Source: Tuberibacillus sp. Marseille-P3662
Lineage (GTDB): Bacteria; Bacillota; Bacilli; Bacillales; Sporolactobacillaceae
DNA length: 64,000 nucleotides
NCBI RefSeq assembly: GCF_900178005.1
Contig: NZ_FXBS01000003.1
Location: forward strand, 324,166 to 388,165
Direction: 5' to 3'
In this document: positions 13,435-21,053 of the stretch, piece after piece
How positions within the stretch are numbered: the stretch's first letter is position 1
Layout of the letters: every line of letters starts with the position of its first letter
The notes under the pieces: model-generated
Databases searched by the model: none
Told to the model about the DNA's origin: nothing
Seen by the model: only the letters and a program-made list of their open reading frames with translations
Translations under genes and position numbers: made by a program

Positions 13435-13641
13435 ATGGAAAATAATTTAAACGAATTTATGGATGGTCGTCCCAAGACATGGTTAGCGGATCAAACAGGA
13501 ATCAAACGAACCACTTTAAACAATTATTTTAAAGGGATTCCACCGAGGCTGGACAATGCTTATATTATTGCTGACGTCTTTAACAAATCGGTATATGATA
13601 TATGGCCACATTTAAAAGCTGATGACATTCATAAGTCATAA
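13435..13641 (+). CDS. XRE-family DNA-binding protein, 68 aa
   Basis: Compact HTH: NEFMDGRPKTWLADQTGIKRTTLNNYF, then PRLDNAYIIADVFNKSVYDIWPHL. ATG 13435 is behind GAGGTGTCGAT. It is the second short HTH of the region, transcribed opposite to the repressor at 12703-12906, so it could be the Cro-like partner. Two GACGTC sites flank its start and lie in its 3' half, which may be relevant to its own binding site. Confidence 0.75.
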   Translation: MENNLNEFMDGRPKTWLADQTGIKRTTLNNYFKGIPPRLDNAYIIADVFNKSVYDIWPHLKADDIHKS

Positions 13642-13688
13642 GTGACACTTAGACGTCATACGTTGTATCAACAACAAAAGGAGTTGAT

Positions 13689-14111
13689 ATGATGTATCGT
13701 CCGACTGTGCGCTATCATGACGTCTATCGCGAATATATTAATGAGGTTTTCCGAGTGACGTCCCTCGATCGGAACCAGATCATTCGATTAGCGTTGTTTA
13801 CGGCTGCTGAATGTGATGAATTCCAAAGTGTTCTGAAGCCGTACAAAACAAAAGACGTCCCTCTCCCTTCGCCCAATTGGGAAGTATCCGACAACCGGAT
13901 GTGGCTGGAACAAAACCCAACGATCAGGGAAGAAGGGAGGGACGTCAATCATGATGAGTTACAGACAAAAAGAGCAAATGAAACAACTGCTCGACAATCA
14001 GCAACCAACACAAAAACGAGCGTTCACCGAAAGGCCACGGGACGATCAGGGGAAGTTCACAACCAAAAACGAATCCCTGTCTCAGGAAACGGTATCAAGT
14101 TCACTCTTTAA
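13689..14111 (+). CDS. Phage protein, 140 aa, unknown function
   Basis: ATG 13689 (or 13692) follows AAAAGGAGTTGAT. The N-terminal ~80 residues (MYRPTVRYHDVYREYINEVF, LDRNQIIRLALFTAAECDEFQ, PLPSPNWEVSDNRMWLEQ) match a small family that recurs in Bacillus prophages; the helical LDRNQIIRLALF part could be a ribbon or helix DNA-binding segment. The last 53 codons overlap the next gene in another frame and are basic and low-complexity. Whether this tail is really made in full is uncertain. Confidence 0.65.
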   Translation: MMYRPTVRYHDVYREYINEVFRVTSLDRNQIIRLALFTAAECDEFQSVLKPYKTKDVPLPSPNWEVSDNRMWLEQNPTIREEGRDVNHDELQTKRANETTARQSATNTKTSVHRKATGRSGEVHNQKRIPVSGNGIKFTL

Positions 14112-14241
14112 TGATGACCCACATTGGCAATGGGTGAAAACAAGTGAGCGAACATATGAACTGAAATGGCGGTTGACGTCATCGGAACAAGACGTCATGA
14201 TATTGACGGCTATATTTGGAGTTGCGGCTATTATTTTTTGA
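13951..14241 (+). CDS. Small prophage protein with C-terminal membrane helix, 96 aa
   Basis: ATG 13951 (or 13954) follows AAGGGAGGGACGTCAATC. The N-terminal half is polar, Gln/Arg-rich and probably disordered (KQLLDNQQPTQKRAFTERPRDDQGKF), the second half ends with an Asp-Val-Met-Ile-Leu hydrophobic segment to FGVAAIIF. It overlaps the preceding gene by 161 bases in another frame, a long overlap for a phage. Function unknown. Confidence 0.55.
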   Translation: MMSYRQKEQMKQLLDNQQPTQKRAFTERPRDDQGKFTTKNESLSQETVSSSLFNDDPHWQWVKTSERTYELKWRLTSSEQDVMILTAIFGVAAIIF

Positions 14242-14329
14242 ATGTGACCTAATTGACTAATGAACAATTTTCCAGTACGGTTGATTTGGATATAAAGTTT
14301 ATGGGGGTACCAAAGGTGGAGGGGATGAA

Positions 14330-14848
14330 ATGAGAAAAAATCAAGCAAGCGTAAAGAAAACACTTAAAATTGTATGGGGAATTGCTGGAGGGGCGTTTGC
14401 TCTTTTGATTCTGGTTTCCGTAATAGTAAGCATCGGTAAACCCTTAACAGAACCTGATAATAAAATTGAAGCAATTGTCAACGATGAAATAGGAAAAAAA
14501 GCAGAAGACGAAAAACCAACTTACCGCAAACATGAAAAACAAGATGGAATGACTACAATTTTCTTGAACGGTGAGTACGGATGGGACGACAAAGGCACTA
14601 GACTAGGAATGATTGATGATACCAAGAAACTTATTCCAAAGATTTTTGACGAAATTGATAATAATAAAATCAAGATAGTATGGTATTTACTTCTGCAGGA
14701 TCAAAAAGGGAATGAATCCGACAATCAGGTCATAAGAATGATGTTTACGAGAAAAAATTCAAAATCCATCAATTGGGATAATGTGCTGAATGAAGATATA
14801 CCTAAAGTCGCTGATTCTTATTGGGAACATCCTGCTATGCAAAAATAA
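14330..14848 (+). CDS. Membrane-anchored exported protein, 172 aa, last prophage gene
   Basis: ATG 14330 follows GGAGGGGATGAA. Basic N-terminus, transmembrane segment at about residues 14-36, then an extracellular alpha/beta region (MTTIFLNGEYGWDDKGTRLGM, KIKIVWYLLLQDQKGNESDNQVIRMMFTRK) ending near SYWEHPAMQK. I recognise no family. The position next to the attachment site and its own terminator are typical of lysogenic-conversion cargo that acts at the cell surface of the lysogen. Confidence 0.68.
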   Translation: MRKNQASVKKTLKIVWGIAGGAFALLILVSVIVSIGKPLTEPDNKIEAIVNDEIGKKAEDEKPTYRKHEKQDGMTTIFLNGEYGWDDKGTRLGMIDDTKKLIPKIFDEIDNNKIKIVWYLLLQDQKGNESDNQVIRMMFTRKNSKSINWDNVLNEDIPKVADSYWEHPAMQK

Positions 14849-14876
14849 CCCGGTCAAAATGGCCGGGATTTTTATT
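14849..14876 (+). terminator. Terminator at the right end of the prophage
   Basis: CCCGGTC (14849-14855) pairs with GGCCGGG (14861-14867), then ATTTTTATT. Confidence 0.85.
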
Positions 14877-14913
14877 ACCGTTTTAAATGCATACAGATTA
14901 CATTGAATGAACT

Positions 14914-14934
14914 TTTTGCATTGATTTTGCATTA
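14914..14934 (+). repeat. Direct repeat near the attachment site
   Basis: TTTTGCATT is repeated at 14914-14922 and 14926-14934, 60-80 bases inside the core. Paired short repeats here are candidate integrase arm-type sites. Confidence 0.35.
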
Positions 14935-14993
14935 ATGGTTTATATACCAGTATAAAACACTGTCATAACAGTGAATTAACACATATATTCTCG

Positions 14994-15008
14994 CTCCCAC
15001 CGTCTCCA
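14994..15008 (+). other. Putative attR core: 3' end of ssrA (tmRNA)
   Basis: CTCCCACCGTCTCCA equals the 3' part of the Bacillus tmRNA acceptor/T-arm as I remember it; only the tail of the RNA is present. A rho-independent terminator follows 30 bases on. The natural explanation is integration of the prophage into ssrA, with the intact tmRNA restored at the other end, left of this window. Confidence 0.7.
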
Positions 15009-15036
15009 TTCTAAAAATCTAAAACCATCCGGGGCT

Positions 15037-15078
15037 AAGTTCAAAAACGTTGTCATATCAATGTTTTTGAGCTTTTTT
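15037..15078 (+). terminator. Likely host terminator of ssrA
   Basis: Stem 15037-15052 with 15059-15074 followed by T(6). No gene on the plus strand ends just before it, which fits a terminator orphaned by the insertion. Confidence 0.7.
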
Positions 15079-15505
15079 ATTTCCGCTCATATCCGAGATT
15101 ATCCCACACCTCTGGGAAAGTTTTTTCCGCAAATTCCACGGCTCTTCTAATATCCCCATCATTATGATCCGGACCTTTCTCACCCTTACGGTAAAGATCG
15201 TACCATAGTACGCTTAATCTCTTCAAAACTTACGTTGACAAACCCCTGCCTGTTCGCAACCTTAACATCCCAAATATCCTGCTTGACGGTTGGATCCGTA
15301 TCAGGTGATAATTCATCTTCTCTAATTCTGCCTGAACCTTTTCCAAAGCGCGGTCAATGATTTTTTCATATGTTAATGAGAGATGAAAGTTCTTGCTGTA
15401 ATGATGCGTAAATGGCTCTTTGTCTTTCATCAACATTGCGCAACGGGCAACTATGTATTCACGGGCAAGCGCCTTATCTTTGTCAGTTAGGTTGCCGGTC
15501 ATCAT
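15077..15505 (-). pseudogene. Frameshifted small accessory gene
   Basis: On the minus strand an open frame starts at 15505 (MMTGNLTDKDKALAREYIVA and on to ALEKVQAELE), but the sequence continues sensibly only after changing frame: SPDTDPTVKQDIWDVKVANR, then a second shift into LSVLWYDLYRKGEKGPDHND and GDIRRAVEFAEKTFPEVWDN before a TAA at 15077. Together this would be about 135 residues. Two single-base shifts make it a pseudogene. I recognise no function; its helical N-terminus resembles small prophage proteins, so it may be a leftover of an older insertion at the same tmRNA site. Confidence 0.65.
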
Positions 15506-15834
15506 TTTTTAACATCACTCAAATTAAAAATTCGATAAAGGATTTGCGATTAATTAGGCGAAATGTTTTATTGAAGTGATACCATGACTCATCATCTTTT
15601 TACGTATTTATAAAGTTTCTAAGAGGAACTATTCGGGAATTGGGCCAGATTGTGGAATAAGGGAAGGAGTTAATAGAACATTAATCGAAACCTAAAGTTA
15701 TTCCATTGAAGGGCAGTAATTTTGAAGAAGGACATATAAAATAATTAGTAGGCAGTAGAATGATATACCCCTAAAATACCCATCAATTTATCCCACTATT
15801 TAAGTATAGAAATATTAAAGGAGCAATAACTATT
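15506..15834. other. Intergenic stretch without recognisable features
   Basis: 328 bases, AT-rich. I see a ribosome binding site (AAAGGAG) for the Nudix gene at the right end and nothing else that I can support. Confidence 0.5.
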
Positions 15835-16299
15835 ATGGCAAAAACGTCAGGCTGTTTTACTATTGTTATCAATAAAGAAGGGCGTATATTGTTAGCCAAG
15901 AGAAAGGATTATCCTTTATGGGATTTACCCGGGGGAACATTGGAAGAAAAAGAATCATTAAAATATTGTGCTATAAGAGAAGCGGAAGAGGAAACAGGAT
16001 ATATGATTTCAATCACGCGGAAAATAGGGGAATATTATCAACCCCAATACGATGATATGCAGCATCTATTTTTGGGGGAATTAAAAGGTGGTTCGCCAAT
16101 TAAGGAAGGGCCTGAAACGGAAAAGGTAGATTGGTTTCGCCCTAATAAATTACCTTTGCTTATGATTCCTAATAGAAAAAGGCAAATTAAAAATTACTTT
16201 AGACATAAAGACATAATTGTAAAAGATTCAATAACAGTTTCTCATTTTAGAATCCTATTATATAGGGGATTTTTAAAAAGTTTAAGCAAAATACTGTGA
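15835..16299 (+). CDS. Nudix hydrolase
   Basis: 154 residues; hydrolyses a nucleoside diphosphate linked to another group. The Nudix box is complete: GTLEEKESLKYCAIREAEEE followed by TGY, that is G-x5-E-x7-RE-x2-EE-x-G. The fold opens CFTIVINKEGRILLAKRKDYPLWDLPGG as usual. The C-terminus is longer than the core and basic. Substrate cannot be told. ATG 15835 is preceded by AAAGGAGCAATAACTATT. Stand-alone gene in the accessory zone between the pseudogene and the IS element. Confidence 0.88.
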   Translation: MAKTSGCFTIVINKEGRILLAKRKDYPLWDLPGGTLEEKESLKYCAIREAEEETGYMISITRKIGEYYQPQYDDMQHLFLGELKGGSPIKEGPETEKVDWFRPNKLPLLMIPNRKRQIKNYFRHKDIIVKDSITVSHFRILLYRGFLKSLSKIL

Positions 16300-16319
16300 T
16301 GTTTTCTGTTGAACTAGTG

Positions 16320-16690
16320 GCTGGTTACTCCTAAATAAGCACGTGCGACAAGTGCTTATGTCGCATGGGTCTGTATGAGAAAAAGAGTCTTCGAAACAAA
16401 GGGGATCTTATTCCAGGTGTTTATACACGGTGTTCCGCTAAAGGGCGCTTCGTATTATGAGGTCAATCAGAATTTATTTCTGATTGACCATTTTAATGGT
16501 TTAATAGGGGTAGCCGGAGGAGAACGAACGGGCGCGTGGGACTTGATTGATCCCGTCCAGAAAACTGTTCCCCCTCTACTTACAGAAACATGGGTGAGGC
16601 TGGTTGGGACATTTTCAGATGATCTCGTATAACAAGCGAAGATATGACACTGTAGGAGAGATAGAGGTTACCGGTAAATATTCTGAAAGG
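16320..16690 (+). ncRNA. Candidate bridge (seek) RNA of the IS110 element
   Basis: The 5' flank is rich in pairing. ATAAGCAC (16335-16342) pairs with GTGCTTAT (16352-16359), and overlapping it TGCGAC (16344-16349) pairs with GTCGCA (16360-16365). A perfect 12-pair hairpin follows (16461-16472 with 16478-16489). IS110-group elements encode a bridge RNA in this position, upstream of the recombinase, with loops that recognise target and donor DNA. Exact RNA ends and guide loops cannot be assigned here. Confidence 0.5.
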
Positions 16691-16704
16691 GAAGTGATCG
16701 ACGT

Positions 16705-17904
16705 ATGAATCCTGTTATAGGTCTGGATGTGGCAAAGGAAGAAAGCCAGGTCCAAGCCTATTTACGAAGAAAGAAACCCTACAAAAAGAGCTTCAAGTTT
16801 AAGCACAACATTCAAGGATTGGAAAAGTTTTATACCTTCTATCAGGAAGTTGAGCAAGCAAGTGGTAAGTATCCGACCGTCATCCTGGAGTCAACCGGAC
16901 ATTATCATGAACCGGTGGTTCAGTTTCTGGAACGAAACCAAATGGTTTATTTTCTTGTCAACCCGATTGTCTCCTTTGGGGCTAAGCAAACGGGCATGAG
17001 AAAGGTCAAAACAGATGCGGTAGATGCTGCTCACTTATGCGAGTTGTACTATAAGGAAGATTTGGTGCCTTTTCGGAAAAAGAGCGTTCAGATTTTAAAT
17101 CTGCGCCACTTAACAAGGCAACATGATGCGCTCACTGATTCTTATGTAGAAGTCAAGCTGAAATTCCAAACGGTGCTGGATCAACTATTCCCTGAATACA
17201 AAAAAGTATTTGGATCGATTTATTCAACAGTCTCACTGCAACAGCTTCTGGACTTTCCTACACCGGCAACCGTGTTAGCTGCAGACATTGATGAATTAGC
17301 CAAGGGCATTAAAGCCCATTGCCATACGCGATCCTATACATGGGCTGTGCAAAAGGCAGAACAATTACAAGAAGCAGCTCTTCGGGATCCATTCCAGCAA
17401 GCGCTCTATCAAAGTCCTGTCATTAGTCTAAAAATGTACATTAAACTGCTGCTTGAATACCAAGAACACCTATCCACCTTGAAAGAGGAGATAGATGCTC
17501 AGGCAAAAGAAGTGGATGACTATGATTTGATTCGATCCATTCCAGGCATCGGAGACAAGATTGCAGCCACAATTTTGTCTGAGATCGGGGGAATTGATCG
17601 ATTTCATCATCCGAAGAAGTTAGTTGCTTTTTCAGGGATTGACCCCAGGGTCCATGAATCAGGAAAATTCAAAGCTACGCAAAACCGCATGACCAAACGC
17701 GGTTCCAGTAAGCTGCGTCAAGCCTTGTATACTGCTGTATTATGCGGCTTGCGTAAATCTCGAAATACAAAGCTCATCGCTTTCTATCAAAACAAGCGAG
17801 ACGAGGGCAAACCCCATAAAGTCGTGATGGGAGCCTGTATGAATAAACTGATTCATTGGATTTTTTACATGCTTAAGCGAAAAGAAGCCTTTGTAGAGGC
17901 CTAA
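16705..17904 (+). CDS. IS110-family transposase (DEDD recombinase)
   Basis: 399 residues, full length, no frameshift. N-terminal RuvC-like DEDD domain: IGLDVAKEE (Asp8), VILESTGHYHEP (Glu) and KTDAVDAAHLCELYY (two Asp). C-terminal Transposase_20 domain with SIPGIGDKIAATILSEIGGI, LVAFSGIDPRVHESGKF and the serine-containing RMTKRGSSKLRQALYTA motif. These are the two catalytic halves of bridge-RNA-guided recombinases. ATG 16705 follows GGGAAGTGATCGACGT. The intact reading frame suggests a recent arrival. Confidence 0.95.
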   Translation: MNPVIGLDVAKEESQVQAYLRRKKPYKKSFKFKHNIQGLEKFYTFYQEVEQASGKYPTVILESTGHYHEPVVQFLERNQMVYFLVNPIVSFGAKQTGMRKVKTDAVDAAHLCELYYKEDLVPFRKKSVQILNLRHLTRQHDALTDSYVEVKLKFQTVLDQLFPEYKKVFGSIYSTVSLQQLLDFPTPATVLAADIDELAKGIKAHCHTRSYTWAVQKAEQLQEAALRDPFQQALYQSPVISLKMYIKLLLEYQEHLSTLKEEIDAQAKEVDDYDLIRSIPGIGDKIAATILSEIGGIDRFHHPKKLVAFSGIDPRVHESGKFKATQNRMTKRGSSKLRQALYTAVLCGLRKSRNTKLIAFYQNKRDEGKPHKVVMGACMNKLIHWIFYMLKRKEAFVEA

Positions 17905-18123
17905 AGAGTCATGAAAACGAATATTTCCAACGCCTTCCAAATTGGAGGGCTATTTGTCGTTCCTTATTTTATTGTATCATGTTCTTAAGAACTTTTTTAG
18001 CCTTAAGGGTTGACCTCTTATTAGCTGGTATTCTCTATAAGAATAGCGCCAATATCGTGTATAAGGGCCAGTTAATCGAATAAATATTCATCCTATTGTG
18101 TAAATGAAAAAGGAAGGATTTTA
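17905..18123. other. Right flank of the IS element
   Basis: Contains the GCCTTCCAA/TTGGAGGGC hairpin and the 12-base palindrome GTTCTTAAGAAC followed by T(6) at about 17980-17997. No gene seen; AAGGAAGG at 18110 serves the next gene. Confidence 0.45.
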
Positions 18124-18591
18124 ATGAAAACAAAACTAGCAGATAGATCTGATGCAGCTTTAATACACGACTTAATGATTAAGGCATTTGTAGAATATAA
18201 TGACGCGGAACCTCCATCAAGTGCTTTAGAAGAAACAGTGGAATCAATAGCAACCGCCTTAAAAGATGATGAACAATCTTTAATTAGTTATGTTGATGGT
18301 GAGGCAGTTGGTATGGTTCGTTTTCGCCTGAAGGAAAACGCTGTTTATTTTTATAGACTATCTGTTATTCCAGAAAAACAGGGGCAAGGTATCGCGAAAA
18401 AAATATTAAGGTCATTGGAAGATTATGCAAAGCAAAACAGTATACCTACAATGCTATGCAAAGTCCGTATGAATGTATCCAAGAATATAAAGTTATATAG
18501 TTCAATGGGTTATAGCATTTATGATGAAGAGGTGATAAATAAACCGAATGGTACAAGTATAAAAGTTGTTTCAATGGTGAAACAGCTGTAG
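18124..18591 (+). CDS. GNAT-family N-acetyltransferase
   Basis: 155 residues. Acetyl-CoA-binding motif A is clear: YFYRLSVIPEKQGQGIAKKI (Q/R-x-x-G-x-G/A), preceded by the strand GEAVGMVRFRLKENAVYFY and followed by LYSSMGYSIYDEE, the motif B region. It transfers acetyl groups to an amine; the substrate is unknown. ATG 18124 follows AAAGGAAGGATTTT. Single gene in the accessory zone. Confidence 0.88.
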   Translation: MKTKLADRSDAALIHDLMIKAFVEYNDAEPPSSALEETVESIATALKDDEQSLISYVDGEAVGMVRFRLKENAVYFYRLSVIPEKQGQGIAKKILRSLEDYAKQNSIPTMLCKVRMNVSKNIKLYSSMGYSIYDEEVINKPNGTSIKVVSMVKQL

Positions 18592-18725
18592 TACGATATT
18601 CAGTAAAAAGGTGCCTATTTGGAATAAGGATTTGCTTCCCATCTTGCGTAATGGGTCAGTACCACCCATTCTTTATATTGGATTGGACTCGATTTTCACA
18701 TCAGATTATTTTACAATTAGAACCA

Positions 18726-19407
18726 ATGGTGAGGTTTATTGCTAAAAGGAAAGGAAAATAGCTTCATTTTTATTTGTTGGGGCATTTTTATCTGCCGCAG
18801 TTGGAGCACATGCGGCGAGTCATGCTCCAGATTATACGGATAAAGTTTTCCATTTTGAATTTTCAAATCTTCATGAAGATGAATATACACCCGGTGAAAG
18901 AAAAGGGTCAGCATCATCTATGTACTTTAACAATACATCATCCCAAACGTTAAAAGTTGTTCCGCAGGCAGAACGGGGATATAATTACCCTAGGAGATTT
19001 AGAACTGTCATTTGGTAACAACCTCCCCGAAAATAATAGGAACGAGGAATCAATCAAATGGAAAAAAGGCAGTTTATAAACTGCCAATTAAAATAACCAA
19101 AAAAATTGATGCCCCTCTTAAATCAGAGAATAAATTTGCTGTTTATGAAAAATATAAAGATTATATAAACCTACCACTTGTGGATTACCATGGCCAGTTG
19201 AATAATGAGGGGGCCTTTTCTTCCATAAGTGCACTTAAAAAAGATGAAAGTGTAAGTTTGACAGTATCTACTGATTTTGTAGTGGGTGATTTGTATTACT
19301 ATTATGATGATTTTAATATAGAAAAGCCTGCGTACATAGTCATAGTTGGTCCAAAAAGTACAAAAGGTATTCCGCTTTACTATTACAAATTACAAAAGAA
19401 ATCATAG
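18726..19407 (+). pseudogene. Secreted protein gene broken by frameshifts
   Basis: Starting at ATG 18726, a first shift is needed in the AAAGGAAAGGAAAA tract. The next frame gives a clear signal peptide (IASFLFVGAFLSAAVGAHAA) and a mature start SHAPDYTDKVFHFEFSNL. A second shift near 18975 gives ITLGDLELSFGNNLPENN, and a third near 19060 joins the open 19012-19407 frame (YKLPIKITKKIDAPLKSENK to PLYYYKLQKKS). About 225 residues in all, function not recognised. Three shifts within 350 bases point to decay. Confidence 0.65.
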
Positions 19408-19521
19408 TTGTTTCTTAATAATAGAAAATACCTATAATAGTAAGCTAATCAGATAAAAGTATTCTAAAAGCCGCTTCCTTCCATTAAAAAGTGTCGGGTA
19501 CCAATATATTTTGCGTAAATT

Positions 19522-19560
19522 TGAAGCATATCCTCGCCGTCGTGGCAAGAATATGCTTCA
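19522..19560. other. Inverted repeat downstream of the lipoprotein gene
   Basis: TGAAGCATAT pairs exactly with ATATGCTTCA over a 19-base loop. There is no T run on the minus strand, so it is a weak terminator candidate at best. Confidence 0.4.
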
Positions 19561-19572
19561 TTAATGATGGCA

Positions 19573-20397
19573 TTATTGACGCTTTCGAAGCTCGTCGAAG
19601 GCATTTTTTCCGCTATTGGCACCTCGGCTCCCTTCTGCCGCCTGTACTGTACTTTGCACTACATAGGCGCCAACGGCATCCTCTAATGTGTAATCACCTG
19701 GAATTGTTCCTTCATAGTAAGCTCGCAAAGTTGTGTCATTCACAACTTCCACGCGTGAGGAACCCGCAGAAGGAATGGTACTATTTTGCTTTGCCTGTGG
19801 AAAGTACAAACGCAATCCGCTTGAATTCTGGATAATGTCATCATCCGTCAGTGCCTCGTCAAATTCGAATACAAAGGCGTTCCCGTCTAAGGTTGCACTC
19901 ACAAGGTCAGGATTCTCCGTCTTTCCCTCGTTGTTGATTGTCACGGCTTGATTGATGTTCAGAGGATTGTCAGGACTTGTGTTGCTGCTATCCGAATTTA
20001 CCGCTTTAGAACCGACATATCCACGTGCGTAATTTTCTGGATTCAATTCACCACGAAAGAGAACGGTGACGGTTTTATCTCCTTCCTTGTCATTTTCGGG
20101 TTTCACATCAGTCGTGCCATTCAGGACATCTCCTCCATTCAATGGAATGAGATGAAAGCTTGAGCGATCTCCCCCGTTTAAGAATGCTGCTTGATCAAAG
20201 GTAAAATCAACCGCTGTTGTCGGCTGATTTTGATTGATAGGTGGACCCATTCGGAAATGATCAACCTTTAGTAAGTCAGGGGCTTCGGTTGTTTCCTTTG
20301 ATGATTGCCCCGAACAGCCTGCTAGAACGGTGATCACCATTAATGCTGCAAAAATTTTTTTGAGTAAAGAACTAATAGGACGCAAGTTTTCTCTCAA
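19573..20397 (-). CDS. Lipoprotein, 274 aa, unknown function
   Basis: Type II signal peptide: basic head, hydrophobic core IFAALMVITVLAGC with lipobox LAGC at about residues 25-28, so the mature protein is anchored on the outer face of the membrane. The rest is beta-rich with repeated patterns (FTFDQAAFLNGGDRSSFHLI; GNAFVFEFDEALTDDDIIQN; VEVVNDTTLRAYYEG), reminiscent of Ig-like bacterial domains that carry acidic loops. No family name can be given. ATG 20397 follows AGGAGGTTGAGAGAAA. Stands alone. Confidence 0.8.
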   Translation of the reverse strand: MRENLRPISSLLKKIFAALMVITVLAGCSGQSSKETTEAPDLLKVDHFRMGPPINQNQPTTAVDFTFDQAAFLNGGDRSSFHLIPLNGGDVLNGTTDVKPENDKEGDKTVTVLFRGELNPENYARGYVGSKAVNSDSSNTSPDNPLNINQAVTINNEGKTENPDLVSATLDGNAFVFEFDEALTDDDIIQNSSGLRLYFPQAKQNSTIPSAGSSRVEVVNDTTLRAYYEGTIPGDYTLEDAVGAYVVQSTVQAAEGSRGANSGKNAFDELRKRQ

Positions 20398-20555
20398 CCT
20401 CCTTAGTGATTATGCTGGTGACACAATTGTGAGAGGTTTATTTCACTGCCTTCTCCAATCATTCAAACTTATCCTATGATTTTCAATTGCTTGACGTACA
20501 GCCTTGAATTGAATTTGGACACTTGTTGATAACGAGCTTATACTACAAAAGTGAA

Positions 20556-20589
20556 CAAAAAAACGCTTGTTTTTAACAAGCGTTTTTTA
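20556..20589 (-). terminator. Terminator of the HxlR regulator gene
   Basis: AAAAAACGCTTGTT pairs with AACAAGCGTTTTTT; T-rich on both sides. Confidence 0.9.
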
Positions 20590-20934
20590 TATGCTTTCTT
20601 TATTCAATTTTTCCTGCTTGTGCAACATATGCTTGGTTCCCCACTCATGCATCGCTTCTAAAATGGGTTCCAAGCTCCTGCCATATTCCGAAATAGAATA
20701 CTCGACCTTGGGAGGCACCTGCGGATATACAACCCGTTCAATAATGTCTTCATCCTCCAGTTCTCGCAATTGCTTTGTTAACATCCTCTGCGTGATTCCG
20801 GGCATGCTACGTTTGAGTTCGCTAAAACGTTTGGTCCCTTCCTGCAACAAATGGAGTAAAATAATCGGTTTCCATTTACCAACTAAAATACCTAAAGCAT
20901 TCTCTACACGGCAATCTTCCGGTACTTTTGTCAT
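20587..20934 (-). CDS. HxlR-family transcriptional regulator with conserved N-terminal Cys
   Basis: 115 residues. The HxlR winged helix is complete: VENALGILVGKWKPIILLHL, FSELKRSMPGITQRMLTKQL, LEDEDIIERVVYPQVPPKVE, YSISEYGRSLEPIL. Cys8 in EDCRVE is in the place of the redox-sensing Cys of Bacillus YodB, CatR and HypR, so it may respond to quinones, aldehydes or disulfide stress. It is divergent from the flavin monooxygenase and reductase genes, which it most likely represses. ATG 20934 follows AGGGAGAGATACA. Confidence 0.9.
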   Translation of the reverse strand: MTKVPEDCRVENALGILVGKWKPIILLHLLQEGTKRFSELKRSMPGITQRMLTKQLRELEDEDIIERVVYPQVPPKVEYSISEYGRSLEPILEAMHEWGTKHMLHKQEKLNKESI

Positions 20935-21053
20935 TGTATCTCTCCCTAAGTATCATTTTGTATACTATACCACTTATATGTGCGTACTTATATTATTTAT
21001 TATAATCATCTATAATAACCTTGTGAAGGGTTCATTGAAAGGTGGAATAAATA
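20935..21053. promoter_or_regulatory. Divergent control region with candidate HxlR operator
   Basis: AGTAT (20949-20953) and ATACT (20962-20966) form an inverted pair 8 bases apart, in the style of the YodB/HxlR box. AT-rich promoter sequences follow toward 21054; GAAAGGTGGAATAAAT gives the ribosome binding site. Confidence 0.5.

Larger units (their letters stand above)
13403..14196 (+). repeat. Cluster of nine GACGTC palindromes
   Basis: GACGTC occurs at 13403, 13573, 13652, 13719, 13757, 13854, 13941, 14175 and 14191, inside and between genes. Elsewhere I noticed fewer than ten in the other 63 kb. Several extend to TGACGTC. Confidence 0.75.
16310..17990 (+). mobile_element. IS110-family insertion sequence, ends approximate
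   Basis: A complete transposase with about 400 non-coding bases before it and a short flank behind. IS110 elements make no inverted terminal repeats or long target duplications, so I cannot fix the ends from the sequence. A hairpin GCCTTCCAA/TTGGAGGGC at 17930-17949 lies near the presumed right end. Confidence 0.6.

Noticed and set aside
16375-16632. 85-residue open frame before the IS110 transposase
   Set aside because: No ribosome binding site, no recognisable domain, and it runs through the perfect hairpin of the presumed bridge RNA region.
17980-17997. GTTCTTAAGAAC palindrome with T run as a terminator
   Set aside because: A palindrome without loop bases cannot form a normal hairpin; no gene ends just before it other than the transposase 80 bases away.
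19491-20163. Several plus-strand frames opposite the lipoprotein gene
   Set aside because: Shadows of a gene with a clear lipobox on the other strand; no binding sites.
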